Program-made: the position numbers and the translations under genes
NCBI GenBank assembly: GCA_018267725.1
Contig: JAFDXY010000009.1
Span: 248,001 to 312,000 of the forward strand
Direction of reading: 5' to 3'
DNA from: Bacteroidota bacterium
GTDB lineage: Bacteria; Bacteroidota; Bacteroidia; Chitinophagales; Chitinophagaceae
DNA: 64,000 bases
In this document: piece after piece, positions 54,818 to 63,312 of the stretch
Layout of the letters: every line of letters begins with the position of its first letter
Position numbering within the stretch: the first letter of the stretch is position 1
The notes under the pieces: model-generated
The model's database searches: none
What the model saw: only the letters and a program-made list of their open reading frames with translations
Told to the model about the DNA's origin: nothing

Positions 54818-55762
54818 ATGGAAGTGCAAAATTTTGAGCAAATATTTCAACAAAAAATTGATACCGAAATAAAAATAGAACCTAAAGATTGGATGCCCGA
54901 CGCATATAGAAAAACAAATATTAGACAAATAAGCCAACACGCACACAGCGAAGTTGTTGGCATGTTACCCGAAGGCAATTGGATTACAAGAGCTCCATCA
55001 TTAAAACGTAAAGCAATTTTATTAGCAAAAGTGCAAGATGAAGCCGGGCATGGTTTATACTTATATTCTGCTGCCGAAACATTAGGCACCAGCAGAGATG
55101 AAATGATTGAACAATTACTTACCGGCAAAGCAAAATATTCTTCCATATTTAATTATCCCACACTTACTTGGGCAGATATGGGAGCTATTGGTTGGTTAGT
55201 AGATGGTGCAGCCATATTAAACCAAGTAATGCTTTGCAGAACAAGTTATGGGCCCTATGCAAGAGCCATGGTTAGAATTTGTAAAGAAGAAAGTTTTCAT
55301 CAACGACAAGGTTTTGAAATTTTATTGGTTTTATCTAAAGGAACCGATGAACAAAAAGCTATGTGTCAAGATGCTATTAACAGATGGTGGTGGCCGAGTT
55401 TAATGATGTTTGGTCCTAAAGACAGTGAAAGTACCAATAGTGATTTAAGTATGAAATGGAAAATTAAAAGAAAAAGTAACGATGAACTTCGTCAGAATTT
55501 TATAGACATGATTGCAGAACAAGTAAAAGTATTAGGAATGATTTTGCCCGACCCTAATTTAAAATGGAATGAAGAAAAAAAACATTACGATTTTGGTGAA
55601 ATAAATTGGGATGAATTTTGGAGCGTAGTAAAAGGAAACGGTCCATGCAATAAACAAAGATTAGAAGCCCGAAAAAAAGCACACCAAAACGGAAGCTGGG
55701 TAAGAGAAGCAGCTTTAGCCTATGCCGAAAAAAGAAATAAAAAACAAATAAAAGTAGCTTAG
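54818..55762 (+). CDS. paaA: 1,2-phenylacetyl-CoA epoxidase subunit PaaA (catalytic)
   Basis: 314 residues, full length. This diiron subunit forms the ring epoxide of phenylacetyl-CoA. Ferritin-like iron ligands are visible in DEAGH (Glu75, His78) and EESFH (Glu158, His161); [16 protein letters not shown] and RRW-like [13 protein letters not shown] segments are conserved. It heads the operon paaABCD-paaG-paaI-FHB-paaY, with a PaaR-like palindrome and promoter just upstream. PaaC is its structural partner and PaaE its reductase. Confidence 0.96.
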   Translation: MEVQNFEQIFQQKIDTEIKIEPKDWMPDAYRKTNIRQISQHAHSEVVGMLPEGNWITRAPSLKRKAILLAKVQDEAGHGLYLYSAAETLGTSRDEMIEQLLTGKAKYSSIFNYPTLTWADMGAIGWLVDGAAILNQVMLCRTSYGPYARAMVRICKEESFHQRQGFEILLVLSKGTDEQKAMCQDAINRWWWPSLMMFGPKDSESTNSDLSMKWKIKRKSNDELRQNFIDMIAEQVKVLGMILPDPNLKWNEEKKHYDFGEINWDEFWSVVKGNGPCNKQRLEARKKAHQNGSWVREAALAYAEKRNKKQIKVA

Positions 55763-55776
55763 CAAAAAATAGTAGT

Positions 55777-56133
55777 ATGAAAACATATATAACTAAATAT
55801 TTTTATGGAGATTACGGAGAAATAGAAGCAGGTTCTTCTTCAAACTCAACAGAACACCAATGGCCACTATGGGAAATTTTTATAAGAAGCAAACAAGGTT
55901 TAGACCACAAACATGTTGGCAGCCTACACGCAGCCGATGCACAAATGGCAATTGAAAATGCAAGAGATGTTTATACCCGCAGAATGGAAGGTGTAAGCAT
56001 TTGGGTTGTAGAAAGTAAATACATTACAGCATCTAACCCAGATGAAGCGGGAGAATTGTATGAACCCGCAAAAGATAAAATTTATCGCCACCCAACATTT
56101 TACCAATTACCCAATGAAGTAAACCACATGTAA
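55777..56133 (+). CDS. paaB: 1,2-phenylacetyl-CoA epoxidase subunit PaaB
   Basis: 118 residues. PaaB is the small bridging subunit of the epoxidase. The core WPLWEIFIRSKQGLDHKHVGSLHAADAQMAIENARDVYTRR and SIWVVESKYIT are typical. It has a longer N-terminal stretch (about 28 residues) than E. coli PaaB. It lies 14 bp after paaA, and its stop overlaps the paaC start by 1 bp, favouring fixed stoichiometry. Confidence 0.95.
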   Translation: MKTYITKYFYGDYGEIEAGSSSNSTEHQWPLWEIFIRSKQGLDHKHVGSLHAADAQMAIENARDVYTRRMEGVSIWVVESKYITASNPDEAGELYEPAKDKIYRHPTFYQLPNEVNHM

Positions 56134-56867
56134 TGCAACACTTAATTAATTATACACTGCATTTAGCCGATACAACTTTAATACTATCGCAACGCAATAG
56201 TGAGTGGTGCGGGCATGGTCCAATTTTAGAACAAGATATTGCTCTCACAAATATTTCATTAGATTTATTAGGGCAATCAAGAAGTTTCTATCAATACGCT
56301 GCCGAACTAATTGGCAACAACGCAACCGAAGATAGTCTTGCTTATTTAAGAAACGAAAGAGAATTTAAAAATTTATTGTTGGTAGAATTACCAAATGCAG
56401 ATTGGGCACAAACTATTTTAAAACAATTTTATTTTTCAACTTATCAATTATATTTATTTCAACAATTACAACAACATAACAATGCACATTTAGCAGCCAT
56501 TGCAGAAAAAGCTATTAAAGAAATAATGTATCATGTTCGTTGGAGTAGTGAATGGGTAATACGTTTAGGCGATGGCACAACCGAAAGCTACGAACGAATG
56601 TTACATGCAATTGATGAGTTAAAAGATTATACGAATGAAATGTTCATTCCAACAAATTATGAAACTGAAATGAAGATTGATTTTAAATTAATTCAGCAAC
56701 AATGGAATGAAAAAGTAAATACTATTTTTGAAGAAGCAACATTAACTTTTCCCAATAAAACATTCAGTCAAACAGGCGGAAAAACAGGCACACACACAGA
56801 ACACTTAGGTTATATTTTAGCCGAAATGCAATATTTACAAAGATCTTATCCTAACGCACAATGGTAG
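56133..56867 (+). CDS. paaC: 1,2-phenylacetyl-CoA epoxidase subunit PaaC (structural)
   Basis: 244 residues. PaaC has the ferritin fold of PaaA but serves a structural role. Conserved stretches are LADTTLILSQRNSEWCGHGPILEQDIALTNISLDLLGQSRSFYQYAAEL, FKNLLLVELPNADWAQTILKQFYF and YHVRWSSEWVIRLGDGTTES. The 3' end overlaps paaD by 7 bp. Confidence 0.95.
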   Translation: MQHLINYTLHLADTTLILSQRNSEWCGHGPILEQDIALTNISLDLLGQSRSFYQYAAELIGNNATEDSLAYLRNEREFKNLLLVELPNADWAQTILKQFYFSTYQLYLFQQLQQHNNAHLAAIAEKAIKEIMYHVRWSSEWVIRLGDGTTESYERMLHAIDELKDYTNEMFIPTNYETEMKIDFKLIQQQWNEKVNTIFEEATLTFPNKTFSQTGGKTGTHTEHLGYILAEMQYLQRSYPNAQW

Positions 56868-57364
56868 AAAATGAAAACATATTAATTAAAAAAATATGGA
56901 AAATATTAGCTTCCGTAACAGATCCTGAAATTCCTGTATTAACCATTATAGATTTAGGAATTGTAAGAGATGTTGTTATTAATAACGAAGAAATTGAAGT
57001 TATAATAACACCAACTTATATGGGCTGCCCCGCTATGGATATGATAAGCATGAACATAAAAGCAGCTTTATTTGAACAAGGCTATAAAAATATATCAATA
57101 AAAAATATATTATCTCCTGCATGGACAACCGATTGGATGAGTGAAGAAGGAAAACAAAAATTAAAAGCATACGGCATTGCTCCACCAAACCCTAAACAAA
57201 TTGTTTGCACGCCCAATGCATTTCAAGAAGAAGAAGTTGTACAATGCCCCAAATGCAATTCATACAACACACAACTTATTTCAAGGTTTGGAAGTACGGC
57301 GTGTAAAGCATTATACAAATGTTATCATTGCCACGAGCCATTTGAGTATTTTAAATGTCATTAA
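56861..57364 (+). CDS. paaD: PaaD, Fe-S/diiron assembly factor of the epoxidase
   Basis: 167 residues. The N-terminal MIP18/DUF59 domain has the SUF-type signature DPEIPVLTIIDLGIVRDV with Cys56 in PTYMGCPAMDM; the C-terminal zinc module has Cys129-x2-Cys132 and Cys154-x2-Cys157, with Cys148 and a terminal Cys nearby. PaaD is required for maturation of the epoxidase. It overlaps paaC by 7 bp, and paaG follows after 3 bp. Confidence 0.93.
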   Translation: MVENENILIKKIWKILASVTDPEIPVLTIIDLGIVRDVVINNEEIEVIITPTYMGCPAMDMISMNIKAALFEQGYKNISIKNILSPAWTTDWMSEEGKQKLKAYGIAPPNPKQIVCTPNAFQEEEVVQCPKCNSYNTQLISRFGSTACKALYKCYHCHEPFEYFKCH

Positions 57365-57367
57365 ATT

Positions 57368-58144
57368 ATGTTATCAATTCTATTTGAAATAAAAGAAAAT
57401 ATTGCGTTTATAACATTAAATCGCCCCGATAAATTAAATTCTTTTAATAGAGAAATGGCGTTGCTGTTGCAAGAAAAATTAGATGAAGCAGCAACCAATA
57501 AAGTAGTAAGGTGTATTTATATAACCGGTGCAGGTAAAGGTTTTTGTGCAGGACAAGATTTAGCAGAAGTAACAGACCCAAACGGCCCTGGCATGAATAT
57601 TATTTTGAGTGAACATTATAATCCAATTATCAATCGTATTAGAAATATTTCTAAACCAATTGTTTGTGCAGTTAATGGTGTAGCAGCAGGTGCCGGTGCT
57701 AATATTGCTTTAGCTTGCGATGTAGTTGTTGCACACCAACAAGCTAATTTTATTCAGGCATTTAGTAAAATTGGTTTAATACCAGATAGTGGTGGAACAT
57801 TTATTTTGCCAAGGTTAATTGGTTTTCAAAAAGCAAGTGCGTTAATGATGTTGGGCGATAAAATTACTGCAACAGAAGCTTTACAAATGGGTATGTTGTA
57901 TAAAGTTTTTACTGAAGAAAATTTTATAACAGAAAGTATTAAAATAGCAGCTACACTTGCCAATATGCCTACCAAAGCATTAGGCTATATTAAACATGCA
58001 TTAAATTATTCAGCAACAAATAATATAAACCAACAATTATTAATTGAAGATGAATATCAACAGAAAGCTGCATCTACAAAAGATTATAAAGAAGGTGTTA
58101 CTGCATTTTTAGAAAAAAGAATACCCAAATTTACAGGGGAATAA
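57368..58144 (+). CDS. paaG: PaaG-type enoyl-CoA hydratase/isomerase
   Basis: A 258-residue crotonase-fold enzyme. Oxyanion-hole segments are GAGKGFCAGQDLAEV and NGVAAGAGANIALACD; Asp140 in LIPDSGGTFILPRL matches the catalytic Asp of PaaG. PaaG isomerises the ring 1,2-epoxide of phenylacetyl-CoA to an oxepin. Its place directly after paaABCD supports this over a general enoyl-CoA hydratase. The later enzymes PaaZ, PaaF, PaaH, PaaJ and the ligase PaaK are not in this window. Confidence 0.92.
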   Translation: MLSILFEIKENIAFITLNRPDKLNSFNREMALLLQEKLDEAATNKVVRCIYITGAGKGFCAGQDLAEVTDPNGPGMNIILSEHYNPIINRIRNISKPIVCAVNGVAAGAGANIALACDVVVAHQQANFIQAFSKIGLIPDSGGTFILPRLIGFQKASALMMLGDKITATEALQMGMLYKVFTEENFITESIKIAATLANMPTKALGYIKHALNYSATNNINQQLLIEDEYQQKAASTKDYKEGVTAFLEKRIPKFTGE

Positions 58145-58173
58145 ACCAATATCATACATATAAAATAATTACA

Positions 58174-58608
58174 ATGAGTACAAAAGATGAGTTAGCTAAG
58201 CAGATTGTTGAACAAATGTTAGGCAACGATAAATTTTCTCAATGGTTAGGTATTTCGATAATAGAAATAAAAGAAGGATACAGTAAAATTTCTATGGTAG
58301 TACGTAATGAAATGCTTAATGGGCACGGCATTGCACATGGTGGTATTACATTTAGTTTAGCAGATAGTGCGTTTGCATTTGCTTGTAATAATAGAAATAT
58401 TTTATCTGTTTCTTTAGATACAAGTATAAATTTTATAAAGCCAACTAATACCGGCGATATATTATTTGCAGAAGCCAAAGAAATTCATAACGGAAAAAAT
58501 ACAGGATTATATCATATTACTATAACCAATCAGCATAACCATATTGTTGCTTTGTTTAAAGGCACTTGTTATAGAACGGGCAGAAGAATAGTGAATGAAA
58601 GTATATAG
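58174..58608 (+). CDS. paaI: PaaI-type hotdog thioesterase
   Basis: 144 residues with the hotdog signature MLNGHGIAHGGITFSLADSAFAFACN, where the Asp in ADSAF and the HGG segment form the active site. PaaI hydrolyses dead-end hydroxyphenylacetyl-CoA thioesters, releasing CoA when the pathway stalls. It lies 29 bp after paaG and 72 bp before the four-helix-bundle gene. Confidence 0.9.
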   Translation: MSTKDELAKQIVEQMLGNDKFSQWLGISIIEIKEGYSKISMVVRNEMLNGHGIAHGGITFSLADSAFAFACNNRNILSVSLDTSINFIKPTNTGDILFAEAKEIHNGKNTGLYHITITNQHNHIVALFKGTCYRTGRRIVNESI

Positions 58609-58680
58609 AGTATATAAAGTAGGTCTGTAAATAAAGAGCAAAGAGTTTAGTAAATTTGTTTTTAATATAATACAAATTTT

Positions 58681-59061
58681 ATGAATAGTAATTTTGGTTT
58701 TGAAGAGTTAGAAATTTGGAAGAAATCGAGAATTTTAAAAAATGAAATTAGTCTTCTATCAAAAAAATTTCCCGAGATAGAAAAGTTTAAATTAACAGAT
58801 CAAATTATAAGAAGCTCACGCTCAATAAATGCTCTAATAGCTGAAGGGCATGGGAGATTTACTTACCCCGATCAAATTCATTTTTGTATTCAAGCAAGAG
58901 GTTCTCTTTCAGAAACAATAAATCATTTAATTGATGCTTTTGATGAAGAATATATTACACATCAACAATTAGAAAACATTAAAAAATCCGGAAAAGAATT
59001 AGAAAGGTTATTAAATGGATATATAGCGTATTTACGAAAAAAGAGAGATGAAGAAAAATAA
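58681..59061 (+). CDS. Four-helix-bundle protein (TIGR02436, 23S-rRNA-IVS-associated type)
   Basis: 126 residues. The family pattern is clear: FGFEELEIWKKSRILKNEISLLSKKFP, LTDQIIRSSRSINALIAEGHGR, FCIQARGSLSETINHLIDA. These proteins form a four-helix bundle and are often encoded in 23S rRNA intervening sequences or scattered alone in Bacteroidota genomes; relatives (Avd-like) bind nucleic acid. Here it stands inside the paa operon, in the same orientation between paaI and paaY, and is probably cotranscribed. There is no evidence that it acts in phenylacetate catabolism. Confidence 0.9.
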   Translation: MNSNFGFEELEIWKKSRILKNEISLLSKKFPEIEKFKLTDQIIRSSRSINALIAEGHGRFTYPDQIHFCIQARGSLSETINHLIDAFDEEYITHQQLENIKKSGKELERLLNGYIAYLRKKRDEEK

Positions 59062-59115
59062 TAATACAATAACTTACCTTACCTATATACTTTATATACA
59101 TTACATACTTTAAGC

Positions 59116-59706
59116 ATGATATATCAATTCAACCAACACATTCCTATTATACACGAAACTGCTTTTATACATCCTTTAGCAAGCGTTACAGGCAATGTAA
59201 TTATTGGTAAAAATGTTTATGTTGGTCCGAGTGCAGCCATAAGAGGAGATTGGGGAAAAATTATTATTGAAGATGGTTGCAATGTGCAAGAAAACTGTAC
59301 CATACACATGTTTCCAGGCGTAACCGTTTTATTAAAAGAAGCAGCACATATTGGGCACGGTGCCGTAATACACGGAGCAACTATTGGTAAAAATTGTTTG
59401 GTAGGAATGAATACAGTAATAATGGATAATGTTATATTAGAAGATGAATGTATTGTTGGTGCATTAAGTTTTATTAAAGCCGATGAAAAGTTTTCTGCAA
59501 GAAGTTTAATAGTTGGCAACCCTGCAAAAAAAATAAAAGAAGTAACTGATGAAATGATAGCATGGAAAACAGAGGGTACAAAATTATATCAACAATTACC
59601 TCAGCAAATGTTTAATACTTTTAAAGAAGTTGAACCATTAAGAACAATTCCTGAAAATTATAAAGAACAAAATGCTGTTTACAAAACTTGGAATGAGCGT
59701 AAATGA
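59116..59706 (+). CDS. paaY: PaaY-like hexapeptide-repeat (gamma-carbonic anhydrase family) protein
   Basis: 196 residues of left-handed beta-helix hexapeptide repeats. Metal ligands typical of gamma-carbonic anhydrases are His64 (IHMFPG), His81 and His86 (IGHGAVIHGATIG), with Arg43 and Asp45 in AIRGDW. The C-terminal part (about 150-196) is longer than in plain carbonic anhydrases and fits PaaY, reported as a thioesterase that relieves toxic CoA esters in phenylacetate degradation. It is the last gene of the operon; its stop lies 6 bp from that of the convergent AbiEii-like gene. Confidence 0.9.
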   Translation: MIYQFNQHIPIIHETAFIHPLASVTGNVIIGKNVYVGPSAAIRGDWGKIIIEDGCNVQENCTIHMFPGVTVLLKEAAHIGHGAVIHGATIGKNCLVGMNTVIMDNVILEDECIVGALSFIKADEKFSARSLIVGNPAKKIKEVTDEMIAWKTEGTKLYQQLPQQMFNTFKEVEPLRTIPENYKEQNAVYKTWNERK

Positions 59707-59712
59707 TTTGCT

Positions 59713-60345
59713 TTAAGAATATATTTTATCAGGATGTTGAATAGCGTTTAAGATTCTATTTTTTATTTTGGTGAATGAAATTTTTTCTAATACAACAGGT
59801 TTATCAAAATCAAAATTGATATCTTCAAAATAACTCAAGCCTTTTACCGCAATTAAAACACTAGACAAAGGGTATTTTAATTTAAATGCTTCTAACATTT
59901 CGTTTAACGATAAATATTTAAGCAAATAAAAAATATCAATAAAGTCTTTATACCTGCTACCGTTTTGAGCTATAGCACTAAGCTTCATTGCAGCTATATC
60001 TCTTAAAGAAATAATCCTTACTCCATTTTCAAAATGCAAATTGCTTACCATAAAATATGAGTGAGTAATAAAATCGCATTTCACATTTTGAATAAAGCCT
60101 TTCAATGTATTCGTTGCCAATAAATCAGTTTTAAAATTATAATTCGTACTCAAGTAATATTGCAATTCTTCAGTATTAAATGGTTGAGAAGTAAATAAAT
60201 TAAGGTCTATTGAATATCTATGACCAATCTGCAATGCAAGTGCTGTTCCTCCAAGTAAATAAAAAATTTTAAGTTGTTCATCAACCATTAGTTCTTGCAA
60301 AAGTTTTAAGGTTGTTGGTGCTATTATCTCTGCATTGGTAAACAT
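59713..60345 (-). CDS. AbiEii/AbiGii-like nucleotidyltransferase (putative toxin)
   Basis: 210 residues. The family motif appears as YLLGGTALALQIGHRYSIDLNLF with GGT at 32-34, followed by SLRDIAAMKLSAIAQNGSRYKDFIDIFYLLK (Lys121, Lys133-Asp134, Asp137). In most relatives the metal-binding pair reads Asp-x-Asp; here it is Asp47-Leu48-Asn49 (AAT codon at 60199-60201, one base from GAT). The start overlaps the stop of the DUF6922 gene by 1 bp. AbiEii proteins are toxins of abortive-infection toxin-antitoxin pairs. The Asn may weaken catalysis. Confidence 0.88.
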   Translation of the reverse strand: MFTNAEIIAPTTLKLLQELMVDEQLKIFYLLGGTALALQIGHRYSIDLNLFTSQPFNTEELQYYLSTNYNFKTDLLATNTLKGFIQNVKCDFITHSYFMVSNLHFENGVRIISLRDIAAMKLSAIAQNGSRYKDFIDIFYLLKYLSLNEMLEAFKLKYPLSSVLIAVKGLSYFEDINFDFDKPVVLEKISFTKIKNRILNAIQHPDKIYS

Positions 60346-60587
60346 TAGTGTATTAGCGGAGATTTAATAATAACATTAGTAAAATTTTTATCTCGCTTGC
60401 TTAACTGTTTGCTTTTGTTTGAATAAAACAGAATTGCATCTTCACCATAAAAATTTACAATAGCTTTCCAATCATTAATATCGCCTCTTTCAATAACACG
60501 TTCAATAACAATTGATGCCCCTGCAAAAAAATTGAATGCAGCAAAATCAAAATCCCATAATAAATGTTTACGAATAGATGGTTGCAT
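60345..60587 (-). CDS. DUF6922-like small protein, putative antitoxin partner
   Basis: 80 residues. The sequence SIRKHLLWDFDFAAFNFFAGASIVIERVIERGDINDWKAIVNFYGEDAI fits the DUF6922 pattern (HLFWD ... IERVL.RG ... DW), which occurs upstream of AbiEii-like genes in Bacteroidota. I see no helix-turn-helix, so DNA binding is unproven. It overlaps the nucleotidyltransferase gene by 1 bp; translational coupling supports a two-gene toxin-antitoxin-like unit. Confidence 0.78.
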   Translation of the reverse strand: MQPSIRKHLLWDFDFAAFNFFAGASIVIERVIERGDINDWKAIVNFYGEDAILFYSNKSKQLSKRDKNFTNVIIKSPLIH

Positions 60588-60655
60588 GAAATAAAAAATT
60601 CAACTGCAATTTAAGCAAAGAATTAAAACCAATAAAGCTCCTTTTCTTAAAAAGA

Positions 60656-61480
60656 TCATTCCATTTTACCAAAAGGTCTTTTCATTAGTTCTGCAAAATT
60701 TTCATCTTTATCGTTAGGGTAATATCTATCTAAACCATATTTAATATTAGTAGCATTTAGTTTTAAAAACGTTCCCAACAATCTATCCCAAATACTTAAA
60801 ACAGCACCATAATTGCTATCGGTATAAGGTTGTTTCCAATGGTGGTGTACTTTATGCATATTAGGAGAAACTAATATATAACTTAACCCTTCATCTAACC
60901 ATTTTGGCAAACTTATATTAGCGTGTGTAAATGCAGTTGAAATTACAAGTATGGTTTGAAAAATCATTACCGCATACATAGGCGAACCTGAAATAAAAAT
61001 GCCTGCAAAAAAGAATAATCCACGTAACACACTTTCAATAGGATGATGACGCAAACCTGTGGTAACATCAACATTATTATCTGCATGATGCACTACATGA
61101 AACTTCCATAAAAATTTTATTTTATGTTCTGTTATATGCACCAACCATCCGCCAAAAAAATCTAATGCCAAAAATGAAATGATAATGGTTGAAATAATAT
61201 TTGCTTTAAACCAATATACCAATCCGAATTCTTTTGTTTTACACCAATCACTCAGTTTTACAATTAATATGGCTAAGAAAGTATGAATAATTAAATGAAT
61301 AATTGTGAAAGCAAAGTTTACGCCTGCATGCTGCAATTTATTTTTTTTATAATTCATTTGAATTAAAGGAATAGAACCTTCAATTATCCAAAAAAATAAA
61401 AGCCCTCCAACTAAAAAAGCTAAACGTTGAACAGGATGTTGTTCAAGTGTTTCAAAATAACTGATAATGTTTTGAAGCAT
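60656..61480 (-). CDS. Sterol desaturase / fatty acid hydroxylase family protein
   Basis: A 274-residue integral membrane protein with about four to five helices and the eight-histidine diiron motifs: His115-x3-His119 (HITEH), His128-x2-His131-His132 (HVVHH) and His209-x2-His212-His213 (HKVHH), plus LRHHP. Members hydroxylate or desaturate lipids. In Bacteroidota the substrate might be a sphingolipid or hydroxylated fatty acyl chain, but none is demonstrated. It follows dnaN on the minus strand across a terminator. Confidence 0.9.
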   Translation of the reverse strand: MLQNIISYFETLEQHPVQRLAFLVGGLLFFWIIEGSIPLIQMNYKKNKLQHAGVNFAFTIIHLIIHTFLAILIVKLSDWCKTKEFGLVYWFKANIISTIIISFLALDFFGGWLVHITEHKIKFLWKFHVVHHADNNVDVTTGLRHHPIESVLRGLFFFAGIFISGSPMYAVMIFQTILVISTAFTHANISLPKWLDEGLSYILVSPNMHKVHHHWKQPYTDSNYGAVLSIWDRLLGTFLKLNATNIKYGLDRYYPNDKDENFAELMKRPFGKME

Positions 61481-61503
61481 AAAATAGTTTAAGTAATGAA
61501 AAT

Positions 61504-61539
61504 AAAAAATCCTTCTACAAAAAGCAAAAGGATTTTTTT
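61504..61539 (-). terminator. Terminator of dnaN
   Basis: AAAAAATCCTT (61504-61514) pairs with AAGGATTTTTT (61528-61538); the minus strand then reads a T run. It lies 20 bp past the dnaN stop. Confidence 0.75.
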
Positions 61540-61559
61540 ATTGTAACGGTTAATAAGTA

Positions 61560-62675
61560 TTAGTTGTTTAACATTAAAGGCATTACCAACATTAATAATT
61601 CTTCACCTTCCGCTTGCTCGGTTGGTTTTATAATACCTGCTTTGGTAGAAGTAGATAATTCTATTTTTACATCATCGGTATCGGCTGCATTTAGCATTTC
61701 AATTAAAAATTTTGCGTTAAATGCAATTTGCATATCGCTTCCATCATATTGGCAATTCATGCGTTCATTTCCTTCAGAACTAAAATCAACATCTTGTGCT
61801 GCCATTTGCAGTTCACTGCCTGTAATGCTTAATGCTACTTGGTTTGTGCTTTTATTGCTAAACACATTTACACGGCGTAATGCATTTTGAAAATCGTTTT
61901 TATTTACAATTAATTTATAAGGGTTATCTGAAGGAATAACTACTTTATAGTCAGGAAAACGGGCATCAATTAAACGGCAAACCATTTGCACTTCTCCATG
62001 GCTCACAAATAAATGATTACTGTTATATGAAATATTAATTGCATCATCATTATCGGGCAACGCATTTTTTATTAAGCCTAATGGTTTTTTAGGCACAATA
62101 AAAGAATCTGCTTTTGTTGCTTTAGCATCTGTTCTTTTATAACGCACTAAACGGTGTGCATCGGTAGCTACAAACTGAACACCATCTTTTGCTAATTCAA
62201 AAAATACACCCGTCATTGCAGGGCGTAAATCATCGTTACTAACTGCAAACAAACTTTTATTAATGGCTGTAACCAATGCAGTGCTGGTCATGGTAAAAGC
62301 AGTAGCATCATCACTGGCAGGTTCTTTCGGAAAATTATCGGGGTTCTCTCCCATTACTTTATACTTACCGTTATCGCTGGTAATTTCTATCGCAAAATTT
62401 TTATCAATATTAAAAGTTAGCGGTTGGTCTGCAATATTTTTTAAAGAATCAATTAAAATTTTTGCAGGAATACAAACCTTACCATTGGCTTTACTTTCAA
62501 TATCCATTTGTACACGCATTACCGTTTCAAGATCTGTAGCTGTAACGCTTAATTTTTTATCGTTTATTTCAAATAAAAAATCTTCTAAAATGGGTAATAC
62601 TGTGTTGGCATTAATAACGCCGTTAATTTGTTGCAAATGTTTTAATAATGATGAAGACGATACAATAAACTTCAT
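61560..62675 (-). CDS. dnaN: DNA polymerase III beta subunit (sliding clamp)
   Basis: 371 residues from the ATG at 62675 (MKFIVSSSSLLKHLQQI), the conventional family start; an in-frame start at 62711 would add 12 residues. The three-fold clamp repeats are recognisable, including LSVTATDLETVM, FVATDAHRLVRY and the C-terminal ELLMLVMPLMLNN that corresponds to the clamp's conserved MPMR-like end. The clamp tethers polymerase III to DNA and is loaded by the dnaX product encoded at 35.7 kb. The promoter is clear upstream. Confidence 0.95.
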   Translation of the reverse strand: MKFIVSSSSLLKHLQQINGVINANTVLPILEDFLFEINDKKLSVTATDLETVMRVQMDIESKANGKVCIPAKILIDSLKNIADQPLTFNIDKNFAIEITSDNGKYKVMGENPDNFPKEPASDDATAFTMTSTALVTAINKSLFAVSNDDLRPAMTGVFFELAKDGVQFVATDAHRLVRYKRTDAKATKADSFIVPKKPLGLIKNALPDNDDAINISYNSNHLFVSHGEVQMVCRLIDARFPDYKVVIPSDNPYKLIVNKNDFQNALRRVNVFSNKSTNQVALSITGSELQMAAQDVDFSSEGNERMNCQYDGSDMQIAFNAKFLIEMLNAADTDDVKIELSTSTKAGIIKPTEQAEGEELLMLVMPLMLNN

Positions 62676-62725
62676 AAACAATTGATTTCGATTAAATGAT
62701 ATTTTCCGCAATAAGCGGTTATGGG

Positions 62726-62756
62726 CAAACCTAATCTAAAATTTGAATATTCCACA
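62726..62756 (-). promoter_or_regulatory. Promoter of dnaN
   Basis: On the minus strand TGTG-N19-TAGGTTTG: an exact TAnnTTTG -7 box (62726-62733) and a 3-of-4 -33 box (62753-62756) at the normal 19-bp spacing, about 50 bp before the ATG. Confidence 0.6.
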
Positions 62757-62828
62757 CATATATTTTAGAATAAACCAAAGTGTGAATGGTATGTGAATTG
62801 AAAGCATTTACTATGTAGCTTTGAAACA

Positions 62829-63302
62829 ATGCAAAAACAAAAACTTACAGCAGAGCAAGCATTGCAAAAAGCCCGTCATTATTGTGCTTACCAAGAAAGA
62901 AGCCATTTTGAAGTAAAAGAAAAACTGTACAGTTTTGGATTATTTAAAACCGAAGTAGAACAATTGCTAAGTAATTTAATTGAAGAAGATTATTTGAATG
63001 AGGAACGTTTTACCAAACAATTTGCCAGTGGAAAATTTAGATTAAAACAATGGGGCAAAATAAAAATTGAACACGAATTAAAACAAAAAAAAGTAAGTTC
63101 TTACAACATAAAAAAAACATTAAAAGAAATTGATGAAGATGAATATTTAAAAGTTTTACAAAATCTTACACAAAAAAAATGGAGCAGCTTAAAAGCCGAA
63201 CAATATTTAAACAGAATAACCAAAACAACCAATTACTTATTACAAAAAGGTTATGAATATGCTTTAATAAACAACGCCATAAAACAACTGAGAAATAAAT
63301 AA
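62829..63302 (+). CDS. recX: Regulatory protein RecX
   Basis: 157 residues, all-helical and Lys-rich. The RecX pattern is seen in ALQKARHYCAYQERSHFEVKEKLYSFG, LLSNLIEEDYLNEERFTKQFASGKFRLKQWGKIKIEHELKQKKV and KWSSLKAEQYLNRITKTTNYLLQKGYEYALI, the three triple-helix repeats. RecX inhibits RecA by capping or destabilising its filament. It is transcribed divergently from dnaN. The next gene starts 10 bp after its stop. Confidence 0.92.
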   Translation: MQKQKLTAEQALQKARHYCAYQERSHFEVKEKLYSFGLFKTEVEQLLSNLIEEDYLNEERFTKQFASGKFRLKQWGKIKIEHELKQKKVSSYNIKKTLKEIDEDEYLKVLQNLTQKKWSSLKAEQYLNRITKTTNYLLQKGYEYALINNAIKQLRNK

Positions 63303-63312
63303 CACATGTAAA

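Noticed and set aside
62782..62799. Heptamer pair GTGAATG/GTGAATT upstream of dnaN as DnaA-type or replication-origin boxes
   Set aside because: They do not match the DnaA-box consensus TTATNCACA, and no dnaA gene or AT-rich unwinding element with box clusters is present.
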